DNA from: Gemmata massiliana
GTDB lineage: Bacteria > Planctomycetota > Planctomycetia > Gemmatales > Gemmataceae
Assembly: GCF_901538265.1 (NCBI RefSeq)
Contig: NZ_LR593886.1
Coordinates: forward strand, 3,456,843-3,520,842
Length of the DNA stretch: 64,000 nucleotides
Direction of reading: 5' to 3'
Part shown: positions 24,866 through 31,671 of the stretch, piece by piece
Layout of the letters: the number at the start of each line of letters is the position of its first letter
Numbering within the stretch: the stretch's first letter is position 1
Notes under the pieces: generated by a model
The model's database searches: none
What the model saw: only the letters and a program-made list of their open reading frames with translations
What the model was told of the DNA's origin: nothing
Position numbers and translations under genes: made by a program

Positions 24866-25768
24866 ATGATTAAGCTCGGCATCCTCGACTTCGACACGTC
24901 GCACTGCGTCGAGTTCACCAAGAGGCTGAACCACATCGGCAAGGACGCGGAACAGTTCGTGGAGGGGGCGAAGGTCGTGATCGGGTGCGCGGGGGAATCG
25001 AAGCTATCGCCCGAGCGCATCGAGGGCTACGCCAAGGAGATGAAGGGGTACGGGGTCGCGCTCGTCGACAAGCCCGCCGACATGATCGGCAAGGTGGACG
25101 GGGTGCTGATCGAGGCCGTGGACGGAACCGTTCACTACGAGCGTGCCAAGCCGTTCCTCGAAGCCGGTGTTCCGTGCTTTGTCGACAAACCCTACGCCTG
25201 CTCGCTCACTGACGCGAAGAAGATCGCGGATTTGGCCGCGAAGAAGAAACTCTCGCTGTTTTCGTCGTCGTCGCTCCGGTACGCGCCGGAGGTGGTCGAG
25301 TACGCGGCGGACGCGAAGCACGGTAAAATCGCGGGTTGCGTGGTGTACGGACCCGCGTCCCACTCGCCCATTCCAGAACGCAACGCGGGGCTGTTCCACT
25401 ACGGCATCCACGCGGTCGAAATGCTCTACACGCTCATGGGGCCGGGGTGCAAGCGCGTCACCTGCACCAGCGAAAAGGGCGCGGACATCGTCACCGGCCA
25501 GTGGGCCGACGGGCGCGTGGCGAGCGTCCGCGGCACGCGCGCCCCGGCGACCGGGTTCGGCTTCACGGCGTTCGCCGAGAAGGGCGTCCAGGCGGTCACG
25601 GTGCCGAGCAAGTTCATCTACCGCGAGTTGCTCAAGAAGGTCGTGGAGATGTTTAAAACGGGGAAGGCCCCGCTGGACATCGCCGAAACGATCGAAATCG
25701 TTGCGTTCATCGAGGCCGCGAACCGGAGCGGCGCGAACCACGGGACCGGCGAAACCGTTAAAGTGTGA
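24866..25768 (+). CDS. Gfo/Idh/MocA-family oxidoreductase
   Basis: This 300-residue protein opens with MIKLGILDFDTSHCVEFTKR, a variant Rossmann start, and has FLEAGVPCFVDKPYACSLTD, the family's E/D-K-P motif with catalytic-type Lys. HYGIHAVEMLYTLMGPG is the usual substrate-side motif with a conserved His. Family members use NAD(P) to oxidise or reduce sugars and inositols. The glycine-rich loop is atypical, so cofactor binding may differ. ATG 24866 fits the family start. The next gene, a sugar-transporter-like MFS protein 120 bp on, suggests a common catabolic role. Confidence 0.85.
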   Translation: MIKLGILDFDTSHCVEFTKRLNHIGKDAEQFVEGAKVVIGCAGESKLSPERIEGYAKEMKGYGVALVDKPADMIGKVDGVLIEAVDGTVHYERAKPFLEAGVPCFVDKPYACSLTDAKKIADLAAKKKLSLFSSSSLRYAPEVVEYAADAKHGKIAGCVVYGPASHSPIPERNAGLFHYGIHAVEMLYTLMGPGCKRVTCTSEKGADIVTGQWADGRVASVRGTRAPATGFGFTAFAEKGVQAVTVPSKFIYRELLKKVVEMFKTGKAPLDIAETIEIVAFIEAANRSGANHGTGETVKV

Positions 25769-25888
25769 CCCGCGCCCGCCCGAACGGTCTCTTTTCTCTG
25801 GCAGTGGTATCGGGCGGTTGATACACTCGCCCGGCACGGCTTCGTTTTTTCACTCGCACGTACCGACCCTCTCAACACGGAGACGCTA

Positions 25889-27487
25889 GTGAGTAGCGCG
25901 TCCTCTCCCGGTAATTCTCCCGGCCGGAACGAGAAAATTCTCTTCTGGGCCAGCTTTTTCACCCTGATCGCGGCCGGTATGGGGTTCTCCATTCGGTCCG
26001 ATATCATCGCAAATTGGGGGAAGGACTACGGATTCACCCAAACAGAACTTGGCCAAGTCACAGGGATGGGGCTAGCCGGGTTCGGCGTCGCGATCATCTT
26101 CTTCAGCTTCGTAACCGACCTGTTCGGGTACGGAGTGCTGATGGTGTTGGCGTTCCTCCTTCACTTGATCGCGGTCCTCACGACCCTGGCCGCGCCATTC
26201 GCGTTCCAGAGTAGCGGGAAGGAGGGCGCGTACTGGTGCTTGTTCATCGGACAGTTCACGTTCTCGCTGGCGAACGGAACGTGTGAGGCCGTCATCAATC
26301 CGTTGACCGCGAGCCTGTTCCCCAAGAACAAGACGCACTGGTTGAACATTCTTCACGCCGGGTGGCCCGGTGGGTTGGTCCTTGGCGCTCTGGTGGGGCT
26401 GGGGCTGAACCAGGTGGGTGGGATCGGCTGGCAGATCCGCTGGGGGATTGTGCTGCTGCCGGTGCTCGTGTACGGCGCGATGATGTTCGGTCGGAAGTTC
26501 CCGCACTCGGAGGCCAAGTCTTCGGGTGTTCCGGTCGGCACGATGATTATCACCCTGCTGTCTCCGATCCTGTTGTTCCTGTTCGTGTTGCACGCGCTGG
26601 TCGGGTACGTCGAACTCGGCACCGATAGCTGGATCGTGGACATCACCAAGGCCGTGCTCGCCAGCCCGGACAAGGCACTATTGGCCTTCATCTGGACGAA
26701 CGTGCTCATGTTCACGCTGCGGTTCTTCGCTGGGCCGATCGTCGAAAAGATCAACCCGGTTGGGCTTCTGTTCATCAGTGCCGTGCTGGGCGTGGCCGGG
26801 TTGTGGATGCTCGGACAGTCGTTTACCGACTCGATCTGGCCGTGGATGGCCGCTGTCACGGTCTACGGGATCGGGAAGACGTTCTACTGGCCCACGCTGC
26901 TCGGGGTGATCTCCGAACGGTTCCCGAAGGGCGGCGCGCTCGCGCTGGGTGTGAGCGGCGGGATCGGAATGATCTCGGCCGGGTTGCTCGGTGGTCCTGG
27001 GATCGGGTTCGAGCAGGATCTGTACGCGAGCAAAAAGCTTCAGGACAACAGCCCCGGTACTTACGAGCGGTACAAGTCGGGTGCGGAGAACGGGTTCCCG
27101 ATTCCGGGCATCTTCCCGAAGGTGGTCGGGCTGGACGGTGCGAAGAAGGGCGTCCTGATGGACAACGGCGAGCAACTTGCCGCGGACCTTGCAAAACTCC
27201 AAAGCGCCGGCAAGAAGGACGAGAACCTGGAGAAGCTCAACGCCTGGTGGCAAACCGCCAAGTCTCACGCCGAAGAGGACAAGCCGCGCGTCCAGGAGTC
27301 GAATATTGTGGGCGGCAAGTCCGCCCTGGAGGTCACCGCTCTTGTCCCCGCGGCCCTTGCGGTTGGGTTCCTACTGCTGATCCTCTACTTCATGGCAACG
27401 GGCGGGTACAAGCAGGTCCACCTGGAAGCGGCCCGGCCCAGCGGTCGCCCTGCCGGGGGCGCCGATGCTGGAGATTGGGGTCGGTAG
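25889..27487 (+). CDS. MFS transporter with a large loop before the last helix
   Basis: This 532-residue protein has about twelve hydrophobic helices, beginning FWASFFTLIAAGMGFSIRSD and including FGVAIIFFSFVTDLFGYGVL. Between the penultimate and last helices lies a hydrophilic insertion of about 110 residues (GIGFEQDLYASKKLQ to SNIVGGKSALEV), charged and probably helical. Transport of a sugar or related organic solute is likely from the family and the adjacent oxidoreductase, but the substrate is not shown. The GTG start has GGAG nearby (ACACGGAGACGCTAGTG). A hairpin follows the stop. Confidence 0.85.
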   Translation: MSSASSPGNSPGRNEKILFWASFFTLIAAGMGFSIRSDIIANWGKDYGFTQTELGQVTGMGLAGFGVAIIFFSFVTDLFGYGVLMVLAFLLHLIAVLTTLAAPFAFQSSGKEGAYWCLFIGQFTFSLANGTCEAVINPLTASLFPKNKTHWLNILHAGWPGGLVLGALVGLGLNQVGGIGWQIRWGIVLLPVLVYGAMMFGRKFPHSEAKSSGVPVGTMIITLLSPILLFLFVLHALVGYVELGTDSWIVDITKAVLASPDKALLAFIWTNVLMFTLRFFAGPIVEKINPVGLLFISAVLGVAGLWMLGQSFTDSIWPWMAAVTVYGIGKTFYWPTLLGVISERFPKGGALALGVSGGIGMISAGLLGGPGIGFEQDLYASKKLQDNSPGTYERYKSGAENGFPIPGIFPKVVGLDGAKKGVLMDNGEQLAADLAKLQSAGKKDENLEKLNAWWQTAKSHAEEDKPRVQESNIVGGKSALEVTALVPAALAVGFLLLILYFMATGGYKQVHLEAARPSGRPAGGADAGDWGR

Positions 27488-27497
27488 TCGAAGTTAA

Positions 27498-27525
27498 GTA
27501 CCCGCTTGTATTAACGAGCGGGTAC
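27498..27525 (+). terminator. Hairpin terminator after the MFS gene
   Basis: A perfect 9-bp stem (GTACCCGCT 27498-27506 with AGCGGGTAC 27517-27525) begins 11 bp after the stop. Confidence 0.65.
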
Positions 27526-27600
27526 TGCCAGATTGCGGAGTTTCGGCGGCGCGAGGGTGTTCCCCTTGTCACTTCCGCCCTCCGCCGGTGAAATAGCGGC

Positions 27601-28404
27601 GTGATACTAACCGACACGCAAACCGGCACGCGCACGTTCACGTTCCTCGGCACTGGCACCTCAATGGGGGTGCCGATGCTCGGTTGCGACTGCCACGTCT
27701 GCACCTCCGCGAACCCCAAGAACCACCGCTACCGCTGTTCGGTGCTCATCAGTACCGCCGCGGGGCACATCCTGATCGACACCGCTCCCGAGATGCGGCT
27801 GCAACTGCTCCGCGAGAACATCAAGCTCGTCAGCGCGGTCGTGTACACGCACTACCACGTCGACCACCTGTTCGGGCTCGACGACCTCCGCGTCTTCCCG
27901 GTCAAACTCAACGGCCCGCTCCCGATCTACTGCACCGACGAGACGGAAGAGATCATCCGCCAGGCGTTCGCCTATGTTTTTGCTCCCGGGAGCGAGGATC
28001 TGCCAGTCGGGATGGTTCCGCGCCTCACGCTCCAGCGGATCGACGAGCGCCCGTTCGAGGTGCTGGGGCAGCGGTTCACCCCGATCCCGCTCGTCCACGG
28101 GCGATTCAACGTGTTCGGGTTCCGCGTCGGGGAAGTCGCGTACTGCACTGACGTGAGTGGCATCCCGGACCGGAGTTGGCCGCTCCTGGAGAACCTCGAC
28201 GTGCTCGTGATCGACGCACTCAAGCCGGGCAAGCCGCACCCGTCGCACTTCAACGTGGAGCAAGCACTGGAGGCCATCGAGCGCATTAAACCGCGCCGGG
28301 CGTACTTCACGCACATGGCTCACACGATGGAGTACGACGAACTGATGCGCACGCTCCCGAAGGGCGTCGAGCCGGCCTACGACGGGCTGAAGTTCACGTT
28401 TTAG
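27601..28404 (+). CDS. MBL-fold metallohydrolase, PhnP-like
   Basis: This 267-residue protein contains FLGTGTSMGVPMLGCDCHVC, the N-terminal Cys-rich signature shared with PhnP-type phosphodiesterases, and the zinc motif YTHYHVDHLFGLDD (HxHxDH). Further ligands are in PLVHGRFNVFG and YCTDVSGIP, and the C-terminal THMAHTMEYDEL supplies the last His. PhnP cleaves cyclic phosphoribosyl phosphate in phosphonate use; no other phn genes are nearby, so a general phosphodiesterase is as likely. The start codon is GTG. It is followed 35 bp later by the nucleotidyltransferase gene. Confidence 0.87.
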   Translation: MILTDTQTGTRTFTFLGTGTSMGVPMLGCDCHVCTSANPKNHRYRCSVLISTAAGHILIDTAPEMRLQLLRENIKLVSAVVYTHYHVDHLFGLDDLRVFPVKLNGPLPIYCTDETEEIIRQAFAYVFAPGSEDLPVGMVPRLTLQRIDERPFEVLGQRFTPIPLVHGRFNVFGFRVGEVAYCTDVSGIPDRSWPLLENLDVLVIDALKPGKPHPSHFNVEQALEAIERIKPRRAYFTHMAHTMEYDELMRTLPKGVEPAYDGLKFTF

Positions 28405-28439
28405 TTCGTCCGCCCGTTCCTGCACTGAAAAGAGGTACG

Positions 28440-29819
28440 ATGACTTCCCCCCCCGCCGAACTCGCCGCCCGCCTGCAAACCCACGGGCAGGAACACGCAC
28501 TGCTCGGCTGGGATTCGCTTACCTCAGAGGCCCGCACGACCCTCGTTCAACAGCTCGAAGCCCTCGATCTTGCGGAACTCGCCACACTGCGCGAACGAGC
28601 CAACGCAACTGAAGCTCTCCCCACGCAGTTCGAGCCGGTTCCTATTACCCCTGCTACGTTCACGGCGGAAGAACGGGCGCGCGGTGCGGAGGCGCTCCGG
28701 CGCGGCGAGGTCGCGGCGCTGCTCGTCGCCGGCGGGCAGGGGAGTCGACTCGGGGCGCTCCAACCGAAGGGGATGTTCCCGGCCGGGGCGATTTCGGGCG
28801 CGCCGCTCTTTCAGATCCACGCCGAGAAGGTGCTGGCCACGGGCCGCCGGTACGGGCACGCGGTCCCGCTCCTCATCATGACCAGCCCCGCGACGGACGC
28901 CCCCACTCGCGTGTTCTTCGCCGAAAATAACAATTTCGGACTCGCGCCCGAACAGATTACCTTCTTCCAGCAGGGCACGATGCCCGCGGTGTGCCCGCGC
29001 ACGGGGAAGCTTCTTTTTGAGGCTCCCGGTAAGCTCTTCCTCAGCCCGAACGGGCACGGCGGGACGCTTACCGCGCTGGCCGATAGCGGCGCACTCCGGG
29101 CGCTCGTCGCACGCGGAGTGAAGCACGTTTCGTACTTTCAGGTCGATAACCCGCTGGTAAAGGTGCTCGATCCCGGGTTCATCGGGCGCCACATCGCGGC
29201 GAACTCCGAAGCATCGTCGAAGGTGGTGGGGAAGACCGCGCCGGGGGAGAAGGTCGGCGTGCTGGTATCCGCGAACGGGCGCTGTTCGATCATTGAGTAC
29301 ATGCTGCTGCCCAGGCCCCTCGCCGAGGAACGCGAGCCGACTGGCGAACTCCGGTTCCGCGCGGGCAGCCCCGCGATCCACCTGTTCAGCGTGGCGTTTC
29401 TGGAGCGCGTCACGCGCACGGCGGCCGGATCGCTGCCGTACCGGGCCGCGCTCAAGGCGGTCGCCCACTTCGACCCACAAACTGGCCAGAGCGTTCCCAC
29501 ACCGAAGGAACCGAACGCGGTGAAATTCGAGCGCTTCATCTTCGACGCGCTGCCGCACGCGGACCGGTGGCTCGCGGTCGAAACGCTGCGGGCCGAGGAA
29601 TTCGCGCCGATCAAGAACGCGAGCGGGGCGGACTCGCCCGAAACCGCACGGGCCGCACAAATCGCACTGCACACGGACTGGCTCCGGCGCGCCGGGATCG
29701 ATACACACGGCCACGCGGTCGAGGTGTCCCCGCTGTTCGCGCTCGACGCGGAACAACTCGCCGAAAAACTCCGCGGCAGTGAACCCGTCAAGATTGTCGA
29801 ACCGACAGTATTTAAGTAA
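28440..29819 (+). CDS. UDP-sugar pyrophosphorylase of the eukaryotic UAP type
   Basis: This 459-residue enzyme resembles UDP-N-acetylhexosamine pyrophosphorylases. The nucleotide loop is LLVAGGQGSRLGALQPKGMF with the conserved G-x-G-S/T-R-L and P-K-G. NGHGGTLTALADSG and YFQVDNPLVKVLDPGFIG are the characteristic UTP and metal-site motifs, and AIHLFSVAFLE and KFERFIFDALP complete the family pattern. It would make UDP-GlcNAc or UDP-glucose from the sugar 1-phosphate and UTP, feeding envelope polysaccharide. Bacteria more often use GlmU or GalU, so this type is notable. It precedes manC by 48 bp, suggesting a nucleotide-sugar operon. Confidence 0.88.
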   Translation: MTSPPAELAARLQTHGQEHALLGWDSLTSEARTTLVQQLEALDLAELATLRERANATEALPTQFEPVPITPATFTAEERARGAEALRRGEVAALLVAGGQGSRLGALQPKGMFPAGAISGAPLFQIHAEKVLATGRRYGHAVPLLIMTSPATDAPTRVFFAENNNFGLAPEQITFFQQGTMPAVCPRTGKLLFEAPGKLFLSPNGHGGTLTALADSGALRALVARGVKHVSYFQVDNPLVKVLDPGFIGRHIAANSEASSKVVGKTAPGEKVGVLVSANGRCSIIEYMLLPRPLAEEREPTGELRFRAGSPAIHLFSVAFLERVTRTAAGSLPYRAALKAVAHFDPQTGQSVPTPKEPNAVKFERFIFDALPHADRWLAVETLRAEEFAPIKNASGADSPETARAAQIALHTDWLRRAGIDTHGHAVEVSPLFALDAEQLAEKLRGSEPVKIVEPTVFK

Positions 29820-29867
29820 TGAGACCGGGCGCGGAACTCCTTTGCGCCCCACGGAACGGATCTCCCC

Positions 29868-30956
29868 ATGCTTCACGCGATGATAATGGCCGGCGGCGGC
29901 GGAACGCGGTTCTGGCCCCGCAGTCGCACGAAACGGCCCAAACAGTTCCTCACGTTCAGCGGGGACCGCACGCTCCTCCAGAGCACGGTCGATCGCGTCT
30001 CGGCGCAGATTCCGCCTGAGCGGACCTGGGTCATCACGGGCGAACAGTACGCCGCGGAAACCGCGGTCCAGTTGCCCGAGTTGGCTCACGACCACATCAT
30101 CGGAGAACCGGAGGGGCGCGACACGGCCCCGTGCGTGGGTCTGGGGGCGGCCATCATTCACAAGGCCGACCCGAACGCGACCATCGCCGTGATGCCCGCG
30201 GACCACGTCATCGAGCCGGAGCGCGAGTTCCAGCGTGCGCTCCACGCGGCCGAGCAGTTCATCGCGGACGCGCCGGACAAGCTCGTGACGTTCGGCATCC
30301 GCCCGACGTTCCCCTCGACCGGGTACGGGTACATCAAGCGCGGCGAACCGGCCGGCACGCGGCAGGGCGTTTCGGCGTTCCGCGTCGCCGAGTTCAAGGA
30401 GAAACCGCAGTTCCCGCAAGCCGAGGAGTTCGTCGCTAGCGGCGCCTACGACTGGAACAGCGGCATCTTCGTGTGGAAGCCGGTCACGATTTTGAACGAG
30501 TTGCGCGTCCGGAAGCCCGAGATCCACGCCGTCGTGACTCGAATCGCAGCTTCGTGGGGTACATCCTCGTGGCCCGAAGCGCTCCACACGTCGTATCACC
30601 AAGCCGAAAAGAAGAGCATCGATTACGCCGTGATGCAGGGGGCTGCGGCAGACGGCAACGTGCTCGTGTTGAGCGCGCCGTACACCTGGGACGACGTGGG
30701 GAGTTGGCTCGCACTTGAACGCCGAAACCCGCAGGACGCCGACCACAACACTGTTCAGGCACTCCACTGCGGCATCGAGACGAGCAAGTGCGTGATCGTC
30801 GGCGACCCCGGCCAGCTCATCGCGACTTACGGCGTGAGTAACCTGCTGATTATCCAGAACGGCAACGCGATCCTCGTCGCCGACCGCAAGCACGAAGACA
30901 AGGTGAAGGAAATCGTGGACGCACTGAAGAAGACCGGGCGCGGGGAGTATACGTGA
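29868..30956 (+). CDS. manC: Mannose-1-phosphate guanylyltransferase
   Basis: This 362-residue nucleotidyltransferase makes GDP-mannose from mannose 1-phosphate and GTP. The signature MIMAGGGGTRFWPRSRTKRP KQFL (split at the Lys) is intact, as are EPEGRDTAPCVGLGAA, VMPADHVIEPE and FKEKPQ. The later WNSGIFVWKP and YTWDDVGSWLAL are typical of ManC-type enzymes. It lacks the C-terminal isomerase domain of bifunctional forms. Its stop overlaps the GTG of ruvX by four bases, giving likely translational coupling. Confidence 0.92.
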   Translation: MLHAMIMAGGGGTRFWPRSRTKRPKQFLTFSGDRTLLQSTVDRVSAQIPPERTWVITGEQYAAETAVQLPELAHDHIIGEPEGRDTAPCVGLGAAIIHKADPNATIAVMPADHVIEPEREFQRALHAAEQFIADAPDKLVTFGIRPTFPSTGYGYIKRGEPAGTRQGVSAFRVAEFKEKPQFPQAEEFVASGAYDWNSGIFVWKPVTILNELRVRKPEIHAVVTRIAASWGTSSWPEALHTSYHQAEKKSIDYAVMQGAAADGNVLVLSAPYTWDDVGSWLALERRNPQDADHNTVQALHCGIETSKCVIVGDPGQLIATYGVSNLLIIQNGNAILVADRKHEDKVKEIVDALKKTGRGEYT

Positions 30957-31570
30957 GTTCGGAACCTACCCCCCCGGCCCCCTTCCCTGAAGGGAAGGGG
31001 GAGAATGAGTCTTCGCAATCGAAGGACGCTGAACGAGTCTCAGTGGCATCTTTCTCCCCCTTCCCTTCAGGGAGGGGGGCCGGGGGGGTAGGTTCGTCCC
31101 GGGGCGCCCTCCTCGGCATCGACTACGGCACCAAGCGCATCGGGATCGCCGTTTGCGACCCGGACCGCGTGATCGCGTCGCCGGTAGGCACGCAGGCGAA
31201 CGACGCGGGAAAGCAAGCGTTCTTCGCGGATTTGGTCGCGCGTTCCAAGTTCGTGGGCATCGTCGTCGGTCTTCCGCTCCACGCGAGCGGCGAGGAAAGC
31301 CCGATGTCGCGCGAGGCGCGGGCGTTCGCCCAGTGGCTCGCGGACCTCGCGAAACTGCCGTTCGTGATGTGGGACGAGCGATTCACGTCGTCGGCCGCGG
31401 AGGACGTTTTGCGCGAAGCGAAGCTGACCCAAAAGAAGCGCAAGGCGAAGGTCGATCGGGTCGCGGCGCAGATGATCTTACAGGGCTACCTCGATGCCGG
31501 GTGCCCCCCCTACGGCAGCGATTCCGGCGAAAGCGGTTCCGACCCAACATCGGTCCCCGCACCGAATTGA
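30953..31570 (+). CDS. ruvX: RuvX/YqgF-family Holliday-junction resolvase-like nuclease with repeat-encoded N-terminal extension
   Basis: This 205-residue protein contains the YqgF fold: ALLGIDYGTKRIGIAVCDPD with the first catalytic Asp, IVVGLPLHASGEES and WDERFTSSAAEDVL with the later acidic residues. It takes part in 16S rRNA 5' end maturation and possibly recombination. The family normally starts at the LLGIDYG strand. Here 48 residues precede it, encoded by a 134-bp inverted repeat (30962-31095) inserted in frame just after the GTG start. The extension is Pro/Gly/Ser-rich and looks disordered. Alternatively the true start could lie downstream in the repeat, but no ATG or GTG with a ribosome site is obvious before the core. 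Confidence 0.85.
   Translation: MSSEPTPPAPFPEGKGENESSQSKDAERVSVASFSPFPSGRGAGGVGSSRGALLGIDYGTKRIGIAVCDPDRVIASPVGTQANDAGKQAFFADLVARSKFVGIVVGLPLHASGEESPMSREARAFAQWLADLAKLPFVMWDERFTSSAAEDVLREAKLTQKKRKAKVDRVAAQMILQGYLDAGCPPYGSDSGESGSDPTSVPAPN
30962..31095. repeat. 134-bp inverted-repeat (MITE-like) element inside ruvX
   Basis: Arms of 44 bases (30962-31005 and 31052-31095) are reverse complements except at one position. They enclose 46 bases of unrelated sequence. The arms begin GAACCTACCCCCCCGGCCCC and end AAGGGGGAGAA. The element stays open in the ruvX frame. Its structure resembles small non-autonomous elements; no transposase or target duplication was identified. Confidence 0.85.
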
Positions 31571-31671
31571 AACTCGCCGCAATTTGTCTAAATTACTTCC
31601 CGCGGGTGGTTCCCCCTCTCTTTCTTGCGCCACCCTTCGCGCCACCTAACTCACGGCACGAGGACGTCTGC

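Noticed and set aside
28524-30893. 789-residue minus-strand frame
   Set aside because: It is antisense to the UDP-sugar pyrophosphorylase and manC genes, Arg/Val/Glu-rich and without family features; a GC-rich shadow.
31153-31671. Possible 173-residue N-terminal extension of the alpha-glucan phosphorylase
   Set aside because: The extension lies in another frame of ruvX and is Arg-rich; ATG 31672 has a ribosome site and matches the family start.
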